DNA of 51,473 nt from Flavobacteriaceae bacterium (GCA_012522185.1 JAAYKY010000058.1:1-51473), one strand, 5' to 3'; counted from the stretch's first letter, positions 1 to 8,342 are shown. The notes: generated from the letters alone by a model not told the origin. Numbers and translations: made by a program.

Positions 1-45
1 TAATTCTTCTAAAATTAATTTGTAACTTGCTTCTAGGTTGCTCAT
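1..45 (-). CDS. 5' end of an unidentified gene running off the left edge
   Basis: Fifteen codons read leftwards from an ATG at 45-43 (MSNLEASYKLILEEL) and stay open to the window edge. The fragment is too short to assign. Upstream, at about 48-77, lies an imperfect inverted repeat built on ATTGTATT and ATACAAT that could be its operator. The gene is divergent from the sulfide:quinone oxidoreductase, and the sulfur box at 166-181 has no -7 element in this orientation. Confidence 0.45.
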   Translation of the reverse strand, partial: MSNLEASYKLILEEL

Positions 46-165
46 AATTGTATTTGATTGTCAGTCAATACAATATACTAATTTTTAGTGATTTGGGCAA
101 CCTTTCTTATAATGCACTACGGGTTAATAAATAAATCTGTAACCAAAATTGAAAAAATGTGGTTT

Positions 166-210
166 CGTAACATTTGTTACAATATATTATAAACGCTAAC
201 TATACTTTTA
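166..210 (+). promoter_or_regulatory. Sulfur box and promoter of the sqr gene
   Basis: The 16-bp box at 166-181 reads CGTAACATTTGTTACA, with core GTAAC-N4-GTTAC. Twenty-one nt later a -7-like element TACTTTTA lies at 203-210. The geometry matches nine other promoters in the window. The predicted start of transcription near 215 places the box centre at about -41.5, as for class II Crp/Fnr activation. Confidence 0.75.
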
Positions 211-234
211 CGACTAATAATAAATAGTAACGGT

Positions 235-1497
235 ATGAAATCACATTATCAAATAGCCATTATAGGTGCGGGTACAGCCGGAATTATGACCGCTGCCCAA
301 CTTTTGAAAAAAGATAAGTCTCTTGACATTGTTATCATTGATCCGGCAGAGACACACTATTATCAACCTGCCTGGACATTGGTCGGAGCCGGAACATATG
401 ATTTCGCCAAAACGGCAAAACCTATGCGGGATTTAATCCCACAAGGCGTAGAGTGGCTTCAAGATGCCGTAGTATCTTTTTATCCTGAAGAAAATAAGAT
501 TGAAACCAAGAAAGGTGTTAAAATCAGCTATAACTATCTCGTGGTCGCCCCTGGTTTAGTTAATGACCTCTCGCTTATTGAAGGATTGGAAGATGCAGTA
601 AAAAAAGGAGTAGTTTGCAGCAACTATATAGATCCGAAATATACCTGGGAATGCCTAAAGAATTTCAAAGGAGGAAATGCTGTATTTACACAACCTACAA
701 CACCTATAAAATGTGGTGGTGCTCCGCAGAAAATCATGTATTTGACTGCAGATTACCTTCGCAGAAATGGATTAGACAAGAAATCAAATGTAGTTTTTGC
801 TACTCCTGGTACTGTCATATTTGGAGTGAAGGGGATTGCGGATACATTGATGAAAGTCATCCATCGATACAATGTACATTTTAAACCTTTTTATACTCCA
901 GTCAAAATAGATGCCGATAAAAAAATAGTCTATTTCAAAAGCGTTGCTCCCGATGAAAATAATTGCGTAGTGAATGAAGGCAATGTGTTGGGAGAAAAGC
1001 AACAAGGTGATTCATTGATTGAAATGCCCTTTGATTTGTTACATTTAGCTCCACCCCAAACAGCCCCAAAGTTTGTGAAAGAGTCTATTTTGGTAAATGA
1101 AACAGGCTGGTTAGACGTGGATATCAACAATCTCCAACATAAAAAATATCCGAATATTTTCGGAATTGGAGATGTAGCTGCTTTACCAACCGCAAAAACC
1201 GGAGCAGCCGTACGCAAACAGGCTCCTGTAGTGGTTGATAATATCCTTAAACTAATAAAAGGAAAAACTGCCGACAACAAATCGTACCAAGGGTATTCAT
1301 CTTGTCCCCTAGTAACAGGTTATGGAAAAATGGTATTGGCAGAGTTTAATTACAAAAATGAATTCACGCCCGACCCAAAACTTAAAATGATGCTGATTGG
1401 CGACAGTTCCAAAGAACACTGGCGTTTGTGGCTGTTAAAAAAATACATGCTTCCCTATTTGTATTGGCAAAAAATGATGAAAGGCGAAGATGTTTAG
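235..1497 (+). CDS. sqr: Sulfide:quinone oxidoreductase (SQOR/type II-like flavoprotein)
   Basis: This flavoprotein oxidises sulfide to sulfane sulfur or persulfide and passes electrons to the quinone pool at the cytoplasmic membrane. The N-terminal dinucleotide-binding motif GAGTAG is at residues 11-16. Two cysteines typical of the eukaryotic-type SQR are visible: Cys160 in PIKCGGAPQK and Cys357 in YSSCPLVTGYGK. A third, Cys128, may also matter. The FAD-contacting segment IFGIGDVAALPT is near residue 308. The length of 420 aa fits the family, and the C-terminus is basic and aromatic, as expected for membrane association. A sulfur box lies directly upstream, and the next gene has its own box, so this is probably a single-gene transcript that opens the island. 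Confidence 0.93.
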   Translation: MKSHYQIAIIGAGTAGIMTAAQLLKKDKSLDIVIIDPAETHYYQPAWTLVGAGTYDFAKTAKPMRDLIPQGVEWLQDAVVSFYPEENKIETKKGVKISYNYLVVAPGLVNDLSLIEGLEDAVKKGVVCSNYIDPKYTWECLKNFKGGNAVFTQPTTPIKCGGAPQKIMYLTADYLRRNGLDKKSNVVFATPGTVIFGVKGIADTLMKVIHRYNVHFKPFYTPVKIDADKKIVYFKSVAPDENNCVVNEGNVLGEKQQGDSLIEMPFDLLHLAPPQTAPKFVKESILVNETGWLDVDINNLQHKKYPNIFGIGDVAALPTAKTGAAVRKQAPVVVDNILKLIKGKTADNKSYQGYSSCPLVTGYGKMVLAEFNYKNEFTPDPKLKMMLIGDSSKEHWRLWLLKKYMLPYLYWQKMMKGEDV

Positions 1498-1502
1498 TCC
1501 TG

Positions 1503-1547
1503 TGTAACCTTTGTAACAGACTATCTCTTTTTATAAGCCGAAATTTG
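1503..1547 (+). promoter_or_regulatory. Sulfur box and promoter of the YeeE-porin-YeeE-Crp operon
   Basis: The box TGTAACCTTTGTAACA at 1503-1518 has one mismatch in its right half (GTAAC for GTTAC). A weak -7-like element GAAATTTG sits 21 nt downstream at 1540-1547. It is the weakest of the boxes, but its spacing is identical to the rest. Confidence 0.65.
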
Positions 1548-1577
1548 CAACAATAAAAAAGAATAAAACTATAATTT

Positions 1578-2135
1578 ATGGAATGGATTTTACAACCATG
1601 GCCGTGGTATGTTAGCGGACCATTGATTGCACTGACGATGTTTATTCTACTTTACGTAGGTAAAAATTTTGGAATGTCGTCTAATTTGCGAACACTCTGC
1701 ACTATGTGCGGAGCCGACAAAACCTGTGATTTTTTCTGTTTTGACTGGAAAGCACAACGCTGGAATTTATTGGTAATGAGCGGAGCTGTTATCGGTGGTT
1801 TTGTAGCTTCAAATTATCTGTCGGATAATCAAATACCTGATTTAAACCCTAAAACAGTTGAACATTTAAAGGAAATAGGATTTGAAAGTGCCGGAAAAGC
1901 ATACGTACCAACAGAGTTATTTGGGAATAATGCTTTTTCAGAACCTAAGACGTTGGCAATTTTGTTAATAGGAGGTATTTTGGTAGGCTTTGGGGCACGT
2001 TATGCGGGTGGTTGCACATCGGGACACGCTATCTCCGGTATCAGTAACCTGCAATTGCCATCGCTCATAGCTACCATAGGTTTTTTTATTGGCGGACTAA
2101 TAATGGTATACCTTATTTTTCCTTTAATTTTTTAA
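1578..2135 (+). CDS. YeeE/YedE-family sulfur transporter, first half
   Basis: This membrane protein of the YeeE/YedE (DUF395) group has about five hydrophobic segments. Members of the group take up thiosulfate or other sulfane-sulfur compounds. The signature GGCTSGHAISG near residues 147-157 carries the conserved Cys that relays sulfur in characterised members. An extra Cys-rich segment (CTMCGADKTCDFFC) lies near residues 42-55. At 185 aa it is half the size of E. coli YeeE, and the complementary half is encoded two genes downstream. The next gene starts 5 nt after the stop. Confidence 0.85.
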   Translation: MEWILQPWPWYVSGPLIALTMFILLYVGKNFGMSSNLRTLCTMCGADKTCDFFCFDWKAQRWNLLVMSGAVIGGFVASNYLSDNQIPDLNPKTVEHLKEIGFESAGKAYVPTELFGNNAFSEPKTLAILLIGGILVGFGARYAGGCTSGHAISGISNLQLPSLIATIGFFIGGLIMVYLIFPLIF

Positions 2136-2140
2136 GTTAA

Positions 2141-3493
2141 ATGAAAAGGCTAACATTCATGTTGATGATTTTCATTTTTCAACATGCTGTGGCACAAAGT
2201 GATTACCCCTTACGGACCTCAAAGGACAGTACGTTTGCTTCCTATGTAAATAAAGGAGAGGTTAGCGGTCATATCCGCAATTTTTTCATGGCTACAGAAA
2301 ACCGTTACGGGAATGACTATCATGCCAATGCCTTTGGGGGTGTATTAAGTTATGAAACCAAATCGTACAAGGGTTTTCAGTTAGGTGTTTCAGGGATATT
2401 TACCTACAAGATGTTTTCATCAGATTTGAATAAACCTTACGATCAGACCAATAAATCATCACGGTGGGAACAGGAACTTTTTGATGTGAATCATAAGGAC
2501 AATTTTAAAGATCTGGACAGATTGGAGGAACTGTATATCAAATATCATTGGAAAAATTCGTACGTAACCTATGGGAAAATCCCGGTAGAATATACGCCCT
2601 TATTGAATAAAAGCGATGGAAGAATGAAGCCTTTTGCTTTTCAGGGAGGTTGGTTACATCATAAAAACGAAAAATTTCAGGCTGATGTGGCGTGGATACA
2701 TAAAGTTTCTCCAAGATCGATGACCGAATGGTTTCCAATGGATGAGGTTATAGGACTTACTGATAACGGCTATTTACCAAACGGAGAAAAAGCAGAGTAT
2801 GAAGAAACAACCCATTCACAAGGATTGGCTATTGTTCATTTGGGAAAGGAATTTAAAAATTTGAAATTCAATTTCTGGAATTTTCATTTGGATAAATTCA
2901 TTAACACCTCCTGGTTGCAATTGGAATATTCAAAACAGCATTGGCAGGCAGGAATGATTTATTCGTATCAGATTCCGAATGCTTACCAAGAAAATTTGCC
3001 TTACGAAAATCGGTATGTGCAGCCAAATGAAAACGGACAAGTAGCCAGCTTTATGCTGAAATACAATAATGGTTCATCACAATTTAAAGCAGCCTATACT
3101 AAAGCTTTTGAATCAGGCAGGTATTTATTTCCAAAGGAATTGGGACGGGATCAGTTTTTCACATCGATGACCAGAAGCCGTATCGAAGGATTGGGTGGAG
3201 TTGAAGTTTTTGCTATCGGGTATCAGTACAATTGGCAACATTTATTTTTGAATGTCGATGCAACTACGACTCATGGAGCAGCAATAGATGACTATGAATT
3301 AAACAAATACAATATTGATGATTATTACCAGATCAATACACGACTGCATTACGAGTTTACCAATTTTTTAAAAGGTCTTCATATCGAGTTATTATATGTC
3401 TGGAAACAAAATAAAAACGAGCATAATACACAACTGGTTGCACAAAGAAGCGATTACAGCCAAATCAATCTAATAACAAATTTTAATTTTTAA
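2141..3493 (+). CDS. OprD-like outer-membrane porin
   Basis: This 450-aa protein has an N-terminal signal peptide (cleavage after AVAQ, about residue 19), and alternating amphipathic strands rich in Tyr, Trp and Phe run to a C-terminal Phe. That is the pattern of an outer-membrane beta-barrel, and the segment after the signal peptide resembles OprD-family porins. It lies between the two YeeE/YedE half-genes, with 5-nt gaps on both sides. I infer that it lets the sulfur compound cross the outer membrane. The substrate cannot be read from the sequence. Confidence 0.75.
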   Translation: MKRLTFMLMIFIFQHAVAQSDYPLRTSKDSTFASYVNKGEVSGHIRNFFMATENRYGNDYHANAFGGVLSYETKSYKGFQLGVSGIFTYKMFSSDLNKPYDQTNKSSRWEQELFDVNHKDNFKDLDRLEELYIKYHWKNSYVTYGKIPVEYTPLLNKSDGRMKPFAFQGGWLHHKNEKFQADVAWIHKVSPRSMTEWFPMDEVIGLTDNGYLPNGEKAEYEETTHSQGLAIVHLGKEFKNLKFNFWNFHLDKFINTSWLQLEYSKQHWQAGMIYSYQIPNAYQENLPYENRYVQPNENGQVASFMLKYNNGSSQFKAAYTKAFESGRYLFPKELGRDQFFTSMTRSRIEGLGGVEVFAIGYQYNWQHLFLNVDATTTHGAAIDDYELNKYNIDDYYQINTRLHYEFTNFLKGLHIELLYVWKQNKNEHNTQLVAQRSDYSQINLITNFNF

Positions 3494-3498
3494 AAGCA

Positions 3499-3912
3499 AT
3501 GAAAAATATAGTTTACTTACTGATCGGAACATTTTTCGGAATTGTTATGTACAAATCCGAAGCCGCATCATGGTTCCGGATTTATGAAATGTTCCAGTTT
3601 CAATCCATTCACATGTATGGACTGATGGGAACAGCTTTAACAGTAGGAATAATCATAGTACAGTACATCAAAAGAAACAAAGTAAAAGACGTGAATGGCA
3701 ATCCTATTATTATTGCAGATAAGGACAAAAGTATCCCGCGCTATTTAATAGGTGGTATTCTTTTTGGTTTGGGTTGGGCATTGGCAGGAGCTTGTCCCGG
3801 ACCGATGTTTGTAATGACAGGTGCCGGATATTTCCCAATTTTAGTTGTAATTTTAGGAGCGGTATTAGGCACTTGGTTTTATGGGTTGATAAAAAATAAG
3901 TTGCCTCATTAA
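3499..3912 (+). CDS. YeeE/YedE-family sulfur transporter, second half
   Basis: This 137-aa membrane protein has about four hydrophobic helices and the motif GWALAGACPGPMFVMTGAG near residues 92-110, the counterpart of the CTSGH signature in the first half. In this family the two halves are expected to form one pore. It sits in the same operon as the porin and the regulator, and the regulator starts 13 nt downstream. Confidence 0.85.
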   Translation: MKNIVYLLIGTFFGIVMYKSEAASWFRIYEMFQFQSIHMYGLMGTALTVGIIIVQYIKRNKVKDVNGNPIIIADKDKSIPRYLIGGILFGLGWALAGACPGPMFVMTGAGYFPILVVILGAVLGTWFYGLIKNKLPH

Positions 3913-3925
3913 AATCAAAATAATT

Positions 3926-4555
3926 ATGGAAGAATTAATCCGTGAAACCTATCGTGGCATATTCGAAAAAGAGCTGATTGACGAAATCGTTTCTGTCGCT
4001 AAGGTTGTCGAATTCAAAGAAGGAGATGTATTGATAGATATTGGTAAATATATCAAAACCATGCCTTTGCTAATCAGTGGAGCTATCAAAATTATGCGTG
4101 AAGATTTTGACACAGGTGAGCTTCTCTTGTATTTCATTGAAAAAGGAGATACTTGCTCTATGACACTCAACTGTTGCATGGGCGACAAAAAGAGCGAAAT
4201 TCGTGCCGTGGCTGAAAATAATGGTTTGGTAGCCATGATTCCTGTGGGCAAAATGGAAGAATGGTTGGGCAAATATAAAAGCTGGCGTGCTTTCGTATTT
4301 CAAAGTTACAACAACCGTTTTAATGAAATGCTTGCTGCCATAGACAATATTGCTTTTATGCACATGGACGAACGTTTATACAACTATCTGAAAGAAAAAA
4401 GCAAGATTAATAATTCTCCCATCATCATAAAAACCCATCAGGAAATTGCTTACGAACTCAACAGTTCCCGTGTAGTAATTTCACGATTGCTGAAAGCATT
4501 GGAAAATGAAGGAAAAATAAAACTGAACCGCAATAACATAGAATTGTTAAACTAA
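3926..4555 (+). CDS. Crp/Fnr-family transcriptional regulator, candidate master regulator of the sulfur boxes
   Basis: Residues 20-120 form the cyclic-nucleotide-binding-like beta-barrel. Residues 165-209 form the winged helix with recognition helix SSRVVISRLLKALE. It lacks the N-terminal Cys cluster of FNR, so it is not an Fe-S FNR by sequence. It does carry three cysteines close together in the sensory barrel (Cys77, Cys83, Cys84; CSMTLNCC), a plausible thiol or persulfide switch. It is encoded within a box-controlled operon, which suggests autoregulation. Direct binding of this protein to TGTAAC-N4-GTTACA is an inference from family and position. Confidence 0.88.
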   Translation: MEELIRETYRGIFEKELIDEIVSVAKVVEFKEGDVLIDIGKYIKTMPLLISGAIKIMREDFDTGELLLYFIEKGDTCSMTLNCCMGDKKSEIRAVAENNGLVAMIPVGKMEEWLGKYKSWRAFVFQSYNNRFNEMLAAIDNIAFMHMDERLYNYLKEKSKINNSPIIIKTHQEIAYELNSSRVVISRLLKALENEGKIKLNRNNIELLN

Positions 4556-4559
4556 CGCT

Positions 4560-4886
4560 ATGGAAGAAACCAAAAGCGAACAAATAAAATCATTCAAAAA
4601 AGATCTGATACTTCGGGAAGAGTTGGCAATCCAACGAACCTTTCTGGCCAATCAATCTACTTTTTTATCTTTTTTAAGAAGTTCTATGTACTTTTTAGTA
4701 GCTGGTCTTAGTGTCAACAAGCTTGTTGATGGTAACGAGGCTCTAATTTTTGAATACATATTATTTATCATATCGGGCTTACTGTTGATTGCAGGCATCA
4801 TCAACTATTTTCAAAACCATACGAAAATCAAACAAAGTAAAATTCATATAGGTGATTATAAGCTTAAATATGAAAAAAAAGAATGA
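4560..4886 (+). CDS. DUF202 small membrane protein
   Basis: This 108-aa protein matches DUF202 by the N-terminal signature REELAIQRTFLANQSTFLSFLR followed by two hydrophobic helices at about residues 42-60 and 68-88. The function of the family is not established. It starts 4 nt after the Crp/Fnr stop, and its own stop overlaps the ATG of the MFS gene (ATGA at 4883-4886), so translation is probably coupled. Confidence 0.8.
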   Translation: MEETKSEQIKSFKKDLILREELAIQRTFLANQSTFLSFLRSSMYFLVAGLSVNKLVDGNEALIFEYILFIISGLLLIAGIINYFQNHTKIKQSKIHIGDYKLKYEKKE

Positions 4887-6131
4887 TCAAAAGTAAGGAA
4901 AAGATAAGCTTAGGATTGAGAGAAAATTGGCAACAGTTTTCTCTTTTAGTATTGGTCAATATGATGGTGGGGGGGCATGGTTGGTTTGGAAAGAACCGTT
5001 GTCCCATTGGTTGGCACAGAAGAGTTTAATATACAATCCGATGTTGTTGTTTTCTCATTTATCATTGCTTTTGGTGTGATTAAAGCATTTACCAACCTTA
5101 TTTCGGGTGTGTTGGCAGACAAATATACCCGAAAGAAAGTTTTGATCTGGGGGTGGTTAGTTGGACTGCCTGTTCCATTTATTTTAGCTTTTGCACCGTC
5201 TTGGAATTGGATTTTATTTGCCAATGTATTGCTTGGAATTAGTCAGGGATTAGCTTGGTCAATGACCGTCAATATGAAAATTGACCTGGTAGGTAAAAAA
5301 AGCAGAGGTTTAGCCATGGGATTGAACGAAGCCGCAGGTTACGGAGCGGTTGGATTGACGGCATTGCTTACGGGTTATTTAGCATCTCATTACGGACTAC
5401 GACCGCAACCTTTTTATATCGGAATGGCTTATACCATTATTGGGTTATTGCTTTCTGTTTTTGCGGTTCGGGACACCCGAAAATTCGCCCAATTAGAAGC
5501 CTTACAAGTATCAACGGATGAAACTGAACATAAGCCCAGCTTATGGTGGGTATTTAAAGAAACGTCTTTCAAAAACAAAAACCTGTTTTCTATTTCTCAA
5601 GCAGGACTGATAAACAATCTGAATGACGGAATGTCTTGGGGTGTATTCCCTTTGCTCTTTATGTCTATGGGAGTAGGCTTGGAAGGTATAGGCTGGATCA
5701 AAGCCGTTTATCCTGTCGTTTGGGGTGTAGGGCAAATTGTTACCGGACCTTTAGCCGACAAAATAGGCAGAAAACCTTTGATTGTCTGGGGAATGTTCGT
5801 ACAGGTTTTGGGTCATATTATTATCGGTTTTGAATGGCTTGAACCTTTAACCTCTGGTTTGATGGGTTCGGTACTTTTGGGTATTGGTACAGCTATGGTT
5901 TATCCAGCTTTGTTAGCTGCCGTAAGTGACACCGCTCACCCAAACTGGCGAGCTTCTTCTTTAGGAGTTTATCGTTTTTGGCGGGATATGGGTTACGCTA
6001 TCGGTGCATTGATGGCAGGAATAGTTGGTAACTTCTTCGGATTGGAATGGGCTGTTCACATCGCAGGATTGATTACATTTATTTCCGGTATCATCGTATG
6101 GATAAGGATGAAAGAAACAATTGCTCAGTAA
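4883..6131 (+). CDS. MFS transporter, apparently frameshifted in a run of seven G
   Basis: The largest uninterrupted frame starts at 4977, but homology-like continuity argues for a start at 4883. From 4883 the frame reads MIKSKEKISLGL, then NWQQFSLLVLVN and MMVGG, a normal MFS first helix. It leaves frame in the G tract at 4969-4975. Six G instead of seven would give V-G-G-M-V-G-L-E-R-T and join the two parts seamlessly. The remainder holds the usual 12-helix architecture, with the loop DKYTRKK near the start and its counterpart DKIGRKP in the second half. The substrate is unknown; co-transcription with YeeE/YedE genes suggests a sulfur compound or its product. The defect may be a sequencing error, a true mutation or phase variation. 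Confidence 0.8.
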
Positions 6132-6178
6132 ATTGATTACTCATCAGCTGATAAAAACAAGCCTAAAACGCACTCTTA

Positions 6179-6223
6179 TGTAACATTAGTTACAAAACAA
6201 AAAGTAAAGTAATTTTACTTTTG
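6179..6223 (+). promoter_or_regulatory. Sulfur box and promoter of the Cys-rich protein genes
   Basis: The palindrome TGTAACATTAGTTACA at 6179-6194 has perfect half-sites. A perfect -7 element TACTTTTG lies 21 nt downstream at 6216-6223. The -7 element overlaps the TTG at 6221, so that TTG cannot be the start codon of the next gene. Confidence 0.85.
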
Positions 6224-6244
6224 AAAAATATAAATCTCTTTGAT

Positions 6245-6589
6245 TTGAAAATAGCAAGAGTCATATTATTAATCTATTTCATTTTTTTAAACTTACTACC
6301 AATTGGAAGGTTTGTCAAAATGGAATTTACCAGCTCTTGTAAAACAAAGTGCAATAAAGAATTATGTCATAAAAATCAAAAAGAAGAAAACCAAACAGAG
6401 AATGATTGTAAAGAGCAATTCTGCATTTTTAAAATCAATCCAAATACAGTATTTGTCTTTTTCTCTAAAACTTCTACCACGCTAAATTATTATCTGCAAG
6501 TAATAGTCAAACAACCAAAATTTTCTTTTGACGAACGTCTAACAGATGACTATTCCTCTAAAATTTGGCAACCGCCCCAGATAGCATAA
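6245..6589 (+). CDS. Small exported Cys-rich protein of unknown function
   Basis: The frame is open from 6221, but the TTG there lies inside the predicted -7 element. I place the start at the next in-frame TTG, 6245; the first ATG, at 6320, would remove the hydrophobic leader. The leader (ILLIYFIFLNLLPIG) is followed by six cysteines within about 35 residues (SCKTKCNKELC, then DCKEQFC) and a C-terminal IWQPPQIA. I recognise no domain. It shares its transcript and the Cys/Lys-rich character with the next gene, which suggests periplasmic binding of metal or sulfur. The start is uncertain. Confidence 0.55.
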   Translation: MKIARVILLIYFIFLNLLPIGRFVKMEFTSSCKTKCNKELCHKNQKEENQTENDCKEQFCIFKINPNTVFVFFSKTSTTLNYYLQVIVKQPKFSFDERLTDDYSSKIWQPPQIA

Positions 6590-6638
6590 CAAAGCAAAAT
6601 ACAAAACAAGTTAATTATTAAATTTAAAATTATTTACA

Positions 6639-6905
6639 ATGAAAAATATCATTTCAATTGTAACGCTATTGTTATGCTTCAGTTTTAACGTTAATGCACA
6701 AGAAAAAGCAAATTGTCAAAACAATAAAGAATGTTCCAAAGAATGTAAAATGGACAAAAAGGAATGTGCTAAAGACAAGAAAAATTGTTCATCCGAGCAA
6801 ATAAAAGATTGTAAAAAGGAACACAAAATGTGTGCTTCTGACAAAATGAAAAAAAAAGAGAATAAAGAATGTTGCTCTGCAAAAAAAGCAGATAGCAAAT
6901 CATAA
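6639..6905 (+). CDS. Secreted Lys/Cys-rich small protein
   Basis: This 88-aa protein has a clear signal peptide (cleavage after NVNAQ, about residue 21). The mature part is almost entirely Lys, Glu, Asn, Ser and Cys, with nine cysteines spaced 2-9 residues apart and ending in ECCSAKK. It looks like a flexible metal- or sulfane-sulfur-binding scavenger, but no family is recognised. It follows the box-controlled 6245 gene with a 49-nt gap and ends at a strong terminator. Confidence 0.75.
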   Translation: MKNIISIVTLLLCFSFNVNAQEKANCQNNKECSKECKMDKKECAKDKKNCSSEQIKDCKKEHKMCASDKMKKKENKECCSAKKADSKS

Positions 6906-6916
6906 TTTCTGATTTT

Positions 6917-6955
6917 ACTGTGAGCTTAAACTACTTTAAGCTCACAGTTTTCTTT
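6917..6955 (+). terminator. Intrinsic terminator
   Basis: A 14-bp perfect stem (ACTGTGAGCTTAAA at 6917-6930 pairing with 6935-6948) has a 4-nt loop and is followed by TTTCTTT. It ends the transcript of the two Cys-rich genes. Confidence 0.9.
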
Positions 6956-6986
6956 CAAAGTATCAAATAATTAAACACTAAAAAAA

Positions 6987-7706
6987 ATGAATTTAAAACA
7001 CATAATATTAGGACTTTCCTTTACTCTATTTGTAAATTTCACTATCAAGGCACAGACATCAAATAACATTGTAAAAGTTAGTGGAGCGATGAGCAATGTA
7101 ATGAAAAAAGGACAACTTCAAGGAACAATTCTTTTAGATACAATTCAAAACAAACAACATTTGTATGGATTGGGTCCGAAAGAATATCTAAAAGGGGAAT
7201 TACTAATTATTGATGGAAAATCTTATGTTGCGAGTGTGAATGAAGATGGATCTATCAAAACAGAAGAAACCTTTGATGTAAAAGCACCTTTTTTCGTTTA
7301 TGCCAATACTGAAAATTGGAAAGAATACACTTTACCAAAAAAAATCAGAACACTAAAACAATTAGAAGAATTTATCGACAAAAAAACTAAAAATAATAAT
7401 CGCCCATTTGCATTTAAGTTACAGGGAATATTCGCTAAAATTAATTTTCATATTCAAAATTTACCTGACGGTACTATTGTAAAATCACCAAAAGACGCTC
7501 ATCAGGGACAAGGAAAATATGAACGTGAAAATATAGAAGGTGAAATTATAGGTTTTTTTTCAACAGAGCATCAAACCGTTTTCACTCACCACGACACTTA
7601 CATTCATATTCATTTTATCAATTCAGAACGTACGGAAATGGGACATATCGATGATTTGATGCTAAACGGTAAAATGAAAATTAAACTTTACTTACCAAAA
7701 GAATAA
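6987..7706 (+). CDS. Acetolactate decarboxylase family protein with signal peptide
   Basis: The enzyme family converts alpha-acetolactate to acetoin. Segments that align with B. subtilis AlsD are visible: GLGPKEYLKGELLIIDG near residue 61, FAFKLQGIFAKI near 137, and GEIIGFFSTEH near 181. The zinc-site residues appear as YIHIHF and, 11-13 residues later, MGH. Unusually, the N-terminus is a signal peptide (cleavage after TIKAQ, about residue 23), so the product should be periplasmic. The gene is separated from the Cys-rich genes by a terminator and has no sulfur box of its own. What it does in a sulfur island is unclear. Confidence 0.8.
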   Translation: MNLKHIILGLSFTLFVNFTIKAQTSNNIVKVSGAMSNVMKKGQLQGTILLDTIQNKQHLYGLGPKEYLKGELLIIDGKSYVASVNEDGSIKTEETFDVKAPFFVYANTENWKEYTLPKKIRTLKQLEEFIDKKTKNNNRPFAFKLQGIFAKINFHIQNLPDGTIVKSPKDAHQGQGKYERENIEGEIIGFFSTEHQTVFTHHDTYIHIHFINSERTEMGHIDDLMLNGKMKIKLYLPKE

Positions 7707-7726
7707 TTATGGATAAGTTCCCCTTC

Positions 7727-7771
7727 TGTAACAATGGTTACTGTGTACCTTTTAGTTCCCGATTAATTTTA
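7727..7771 (+). promoter_or_regulatory. Sulfur box and promoter of the DinB/AhpD-like genes
   Basis: The box TGTAACAATGGTTACT is at 7727-7742, and the -7-like element TAATTTTA is 21 nt downstream at 7764-7771. Confidence 0.75.
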
Positions 7772-7796
7772 CAAAAATTTAAAATTTAAGGAACAA

Positions 7797-8342
7797 ATGG
7801 AAAACAAAGCAACAATTCAGGAATTTAACCGCTTCTTGAACATTCACGAACAGCTCTATCTTCAAACGTTGGAACTATTAAAAGATGTTCCCGATGAGGT
7901 GTTTAAAAGTACACCGATTGATAACGAAGTGATGTATCTCGGAACCCGTGTGAATACGATTAATATAGGTGGATTAATCCGTCATTTTGTATTGGCAGAA
8001 ATTCATTGGTTTCAAGCGATGAAGGAAGGAGAAAACGGACTGGCAATTCCAAAACCAGATAACGCTTCTTTATTGGAAAACATTGCAGACGGACAAGAAC
8101 TGGTCGAAAAATACAAAGACGTATTTGCCAAAGGATTTGAAATCCTAAAAAGCTATACCGAAGAAGATTTGAATAAAACCGTTTCCTTTATGGGACGGAA
8201 ATACACGGTAATGGCATTTCTGTGGATTACGTTTGGGCATCATTCGTATCATTTAGGACAGGTGGATATGTTAATGCGTCAGCACAATATTTATCCTGCT
8301 GAATATATGGAATGGCCAAATACCTCAACCCTGATTGGCTAA
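7797..8342 (+). CDS. DinB-like four-helix metalloprotein (possible thiol S-transferase)
   Basis: This 181-aa protein has the DinB/YfiT-like layout: a His after helix 2 (GLIRHFVLAEIHWF, residues 61-74) and the paired His of GHHSYHLGQ near residues 147-155, which would hold a metal. Members of this superfamily include thiol-dependent S-transferases such as the bacillithiol transferase. Control by a sulfur box makes a role with low-molecular-weight thiols or persulfides attractive, but that is inference. The stop codon overlaps the start of the next gene. Confidence 0.8.
   Translation: MENKATIQEFNRFLNIHEQLYLQTLELLKDVPDEVFKSTPIDNEVMYLGTRVNTINIGGLIRHFVLAEIHWFQAMKEGENGLAIPKPDNASLLENIADGQELVEKYKDVFAKGFEILKSYTEEDLNKTVSFMGRKYTVMAFLWITFGHHSYHLGQVDMLMRQHNIYPAEYMEWPNTSTLIG

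Noticed and set aside
121-180. The GTAACC half-site at about 139-144 as a second sqr box
   Set aside because: No matching right half-site and no -7 element at the required distance.
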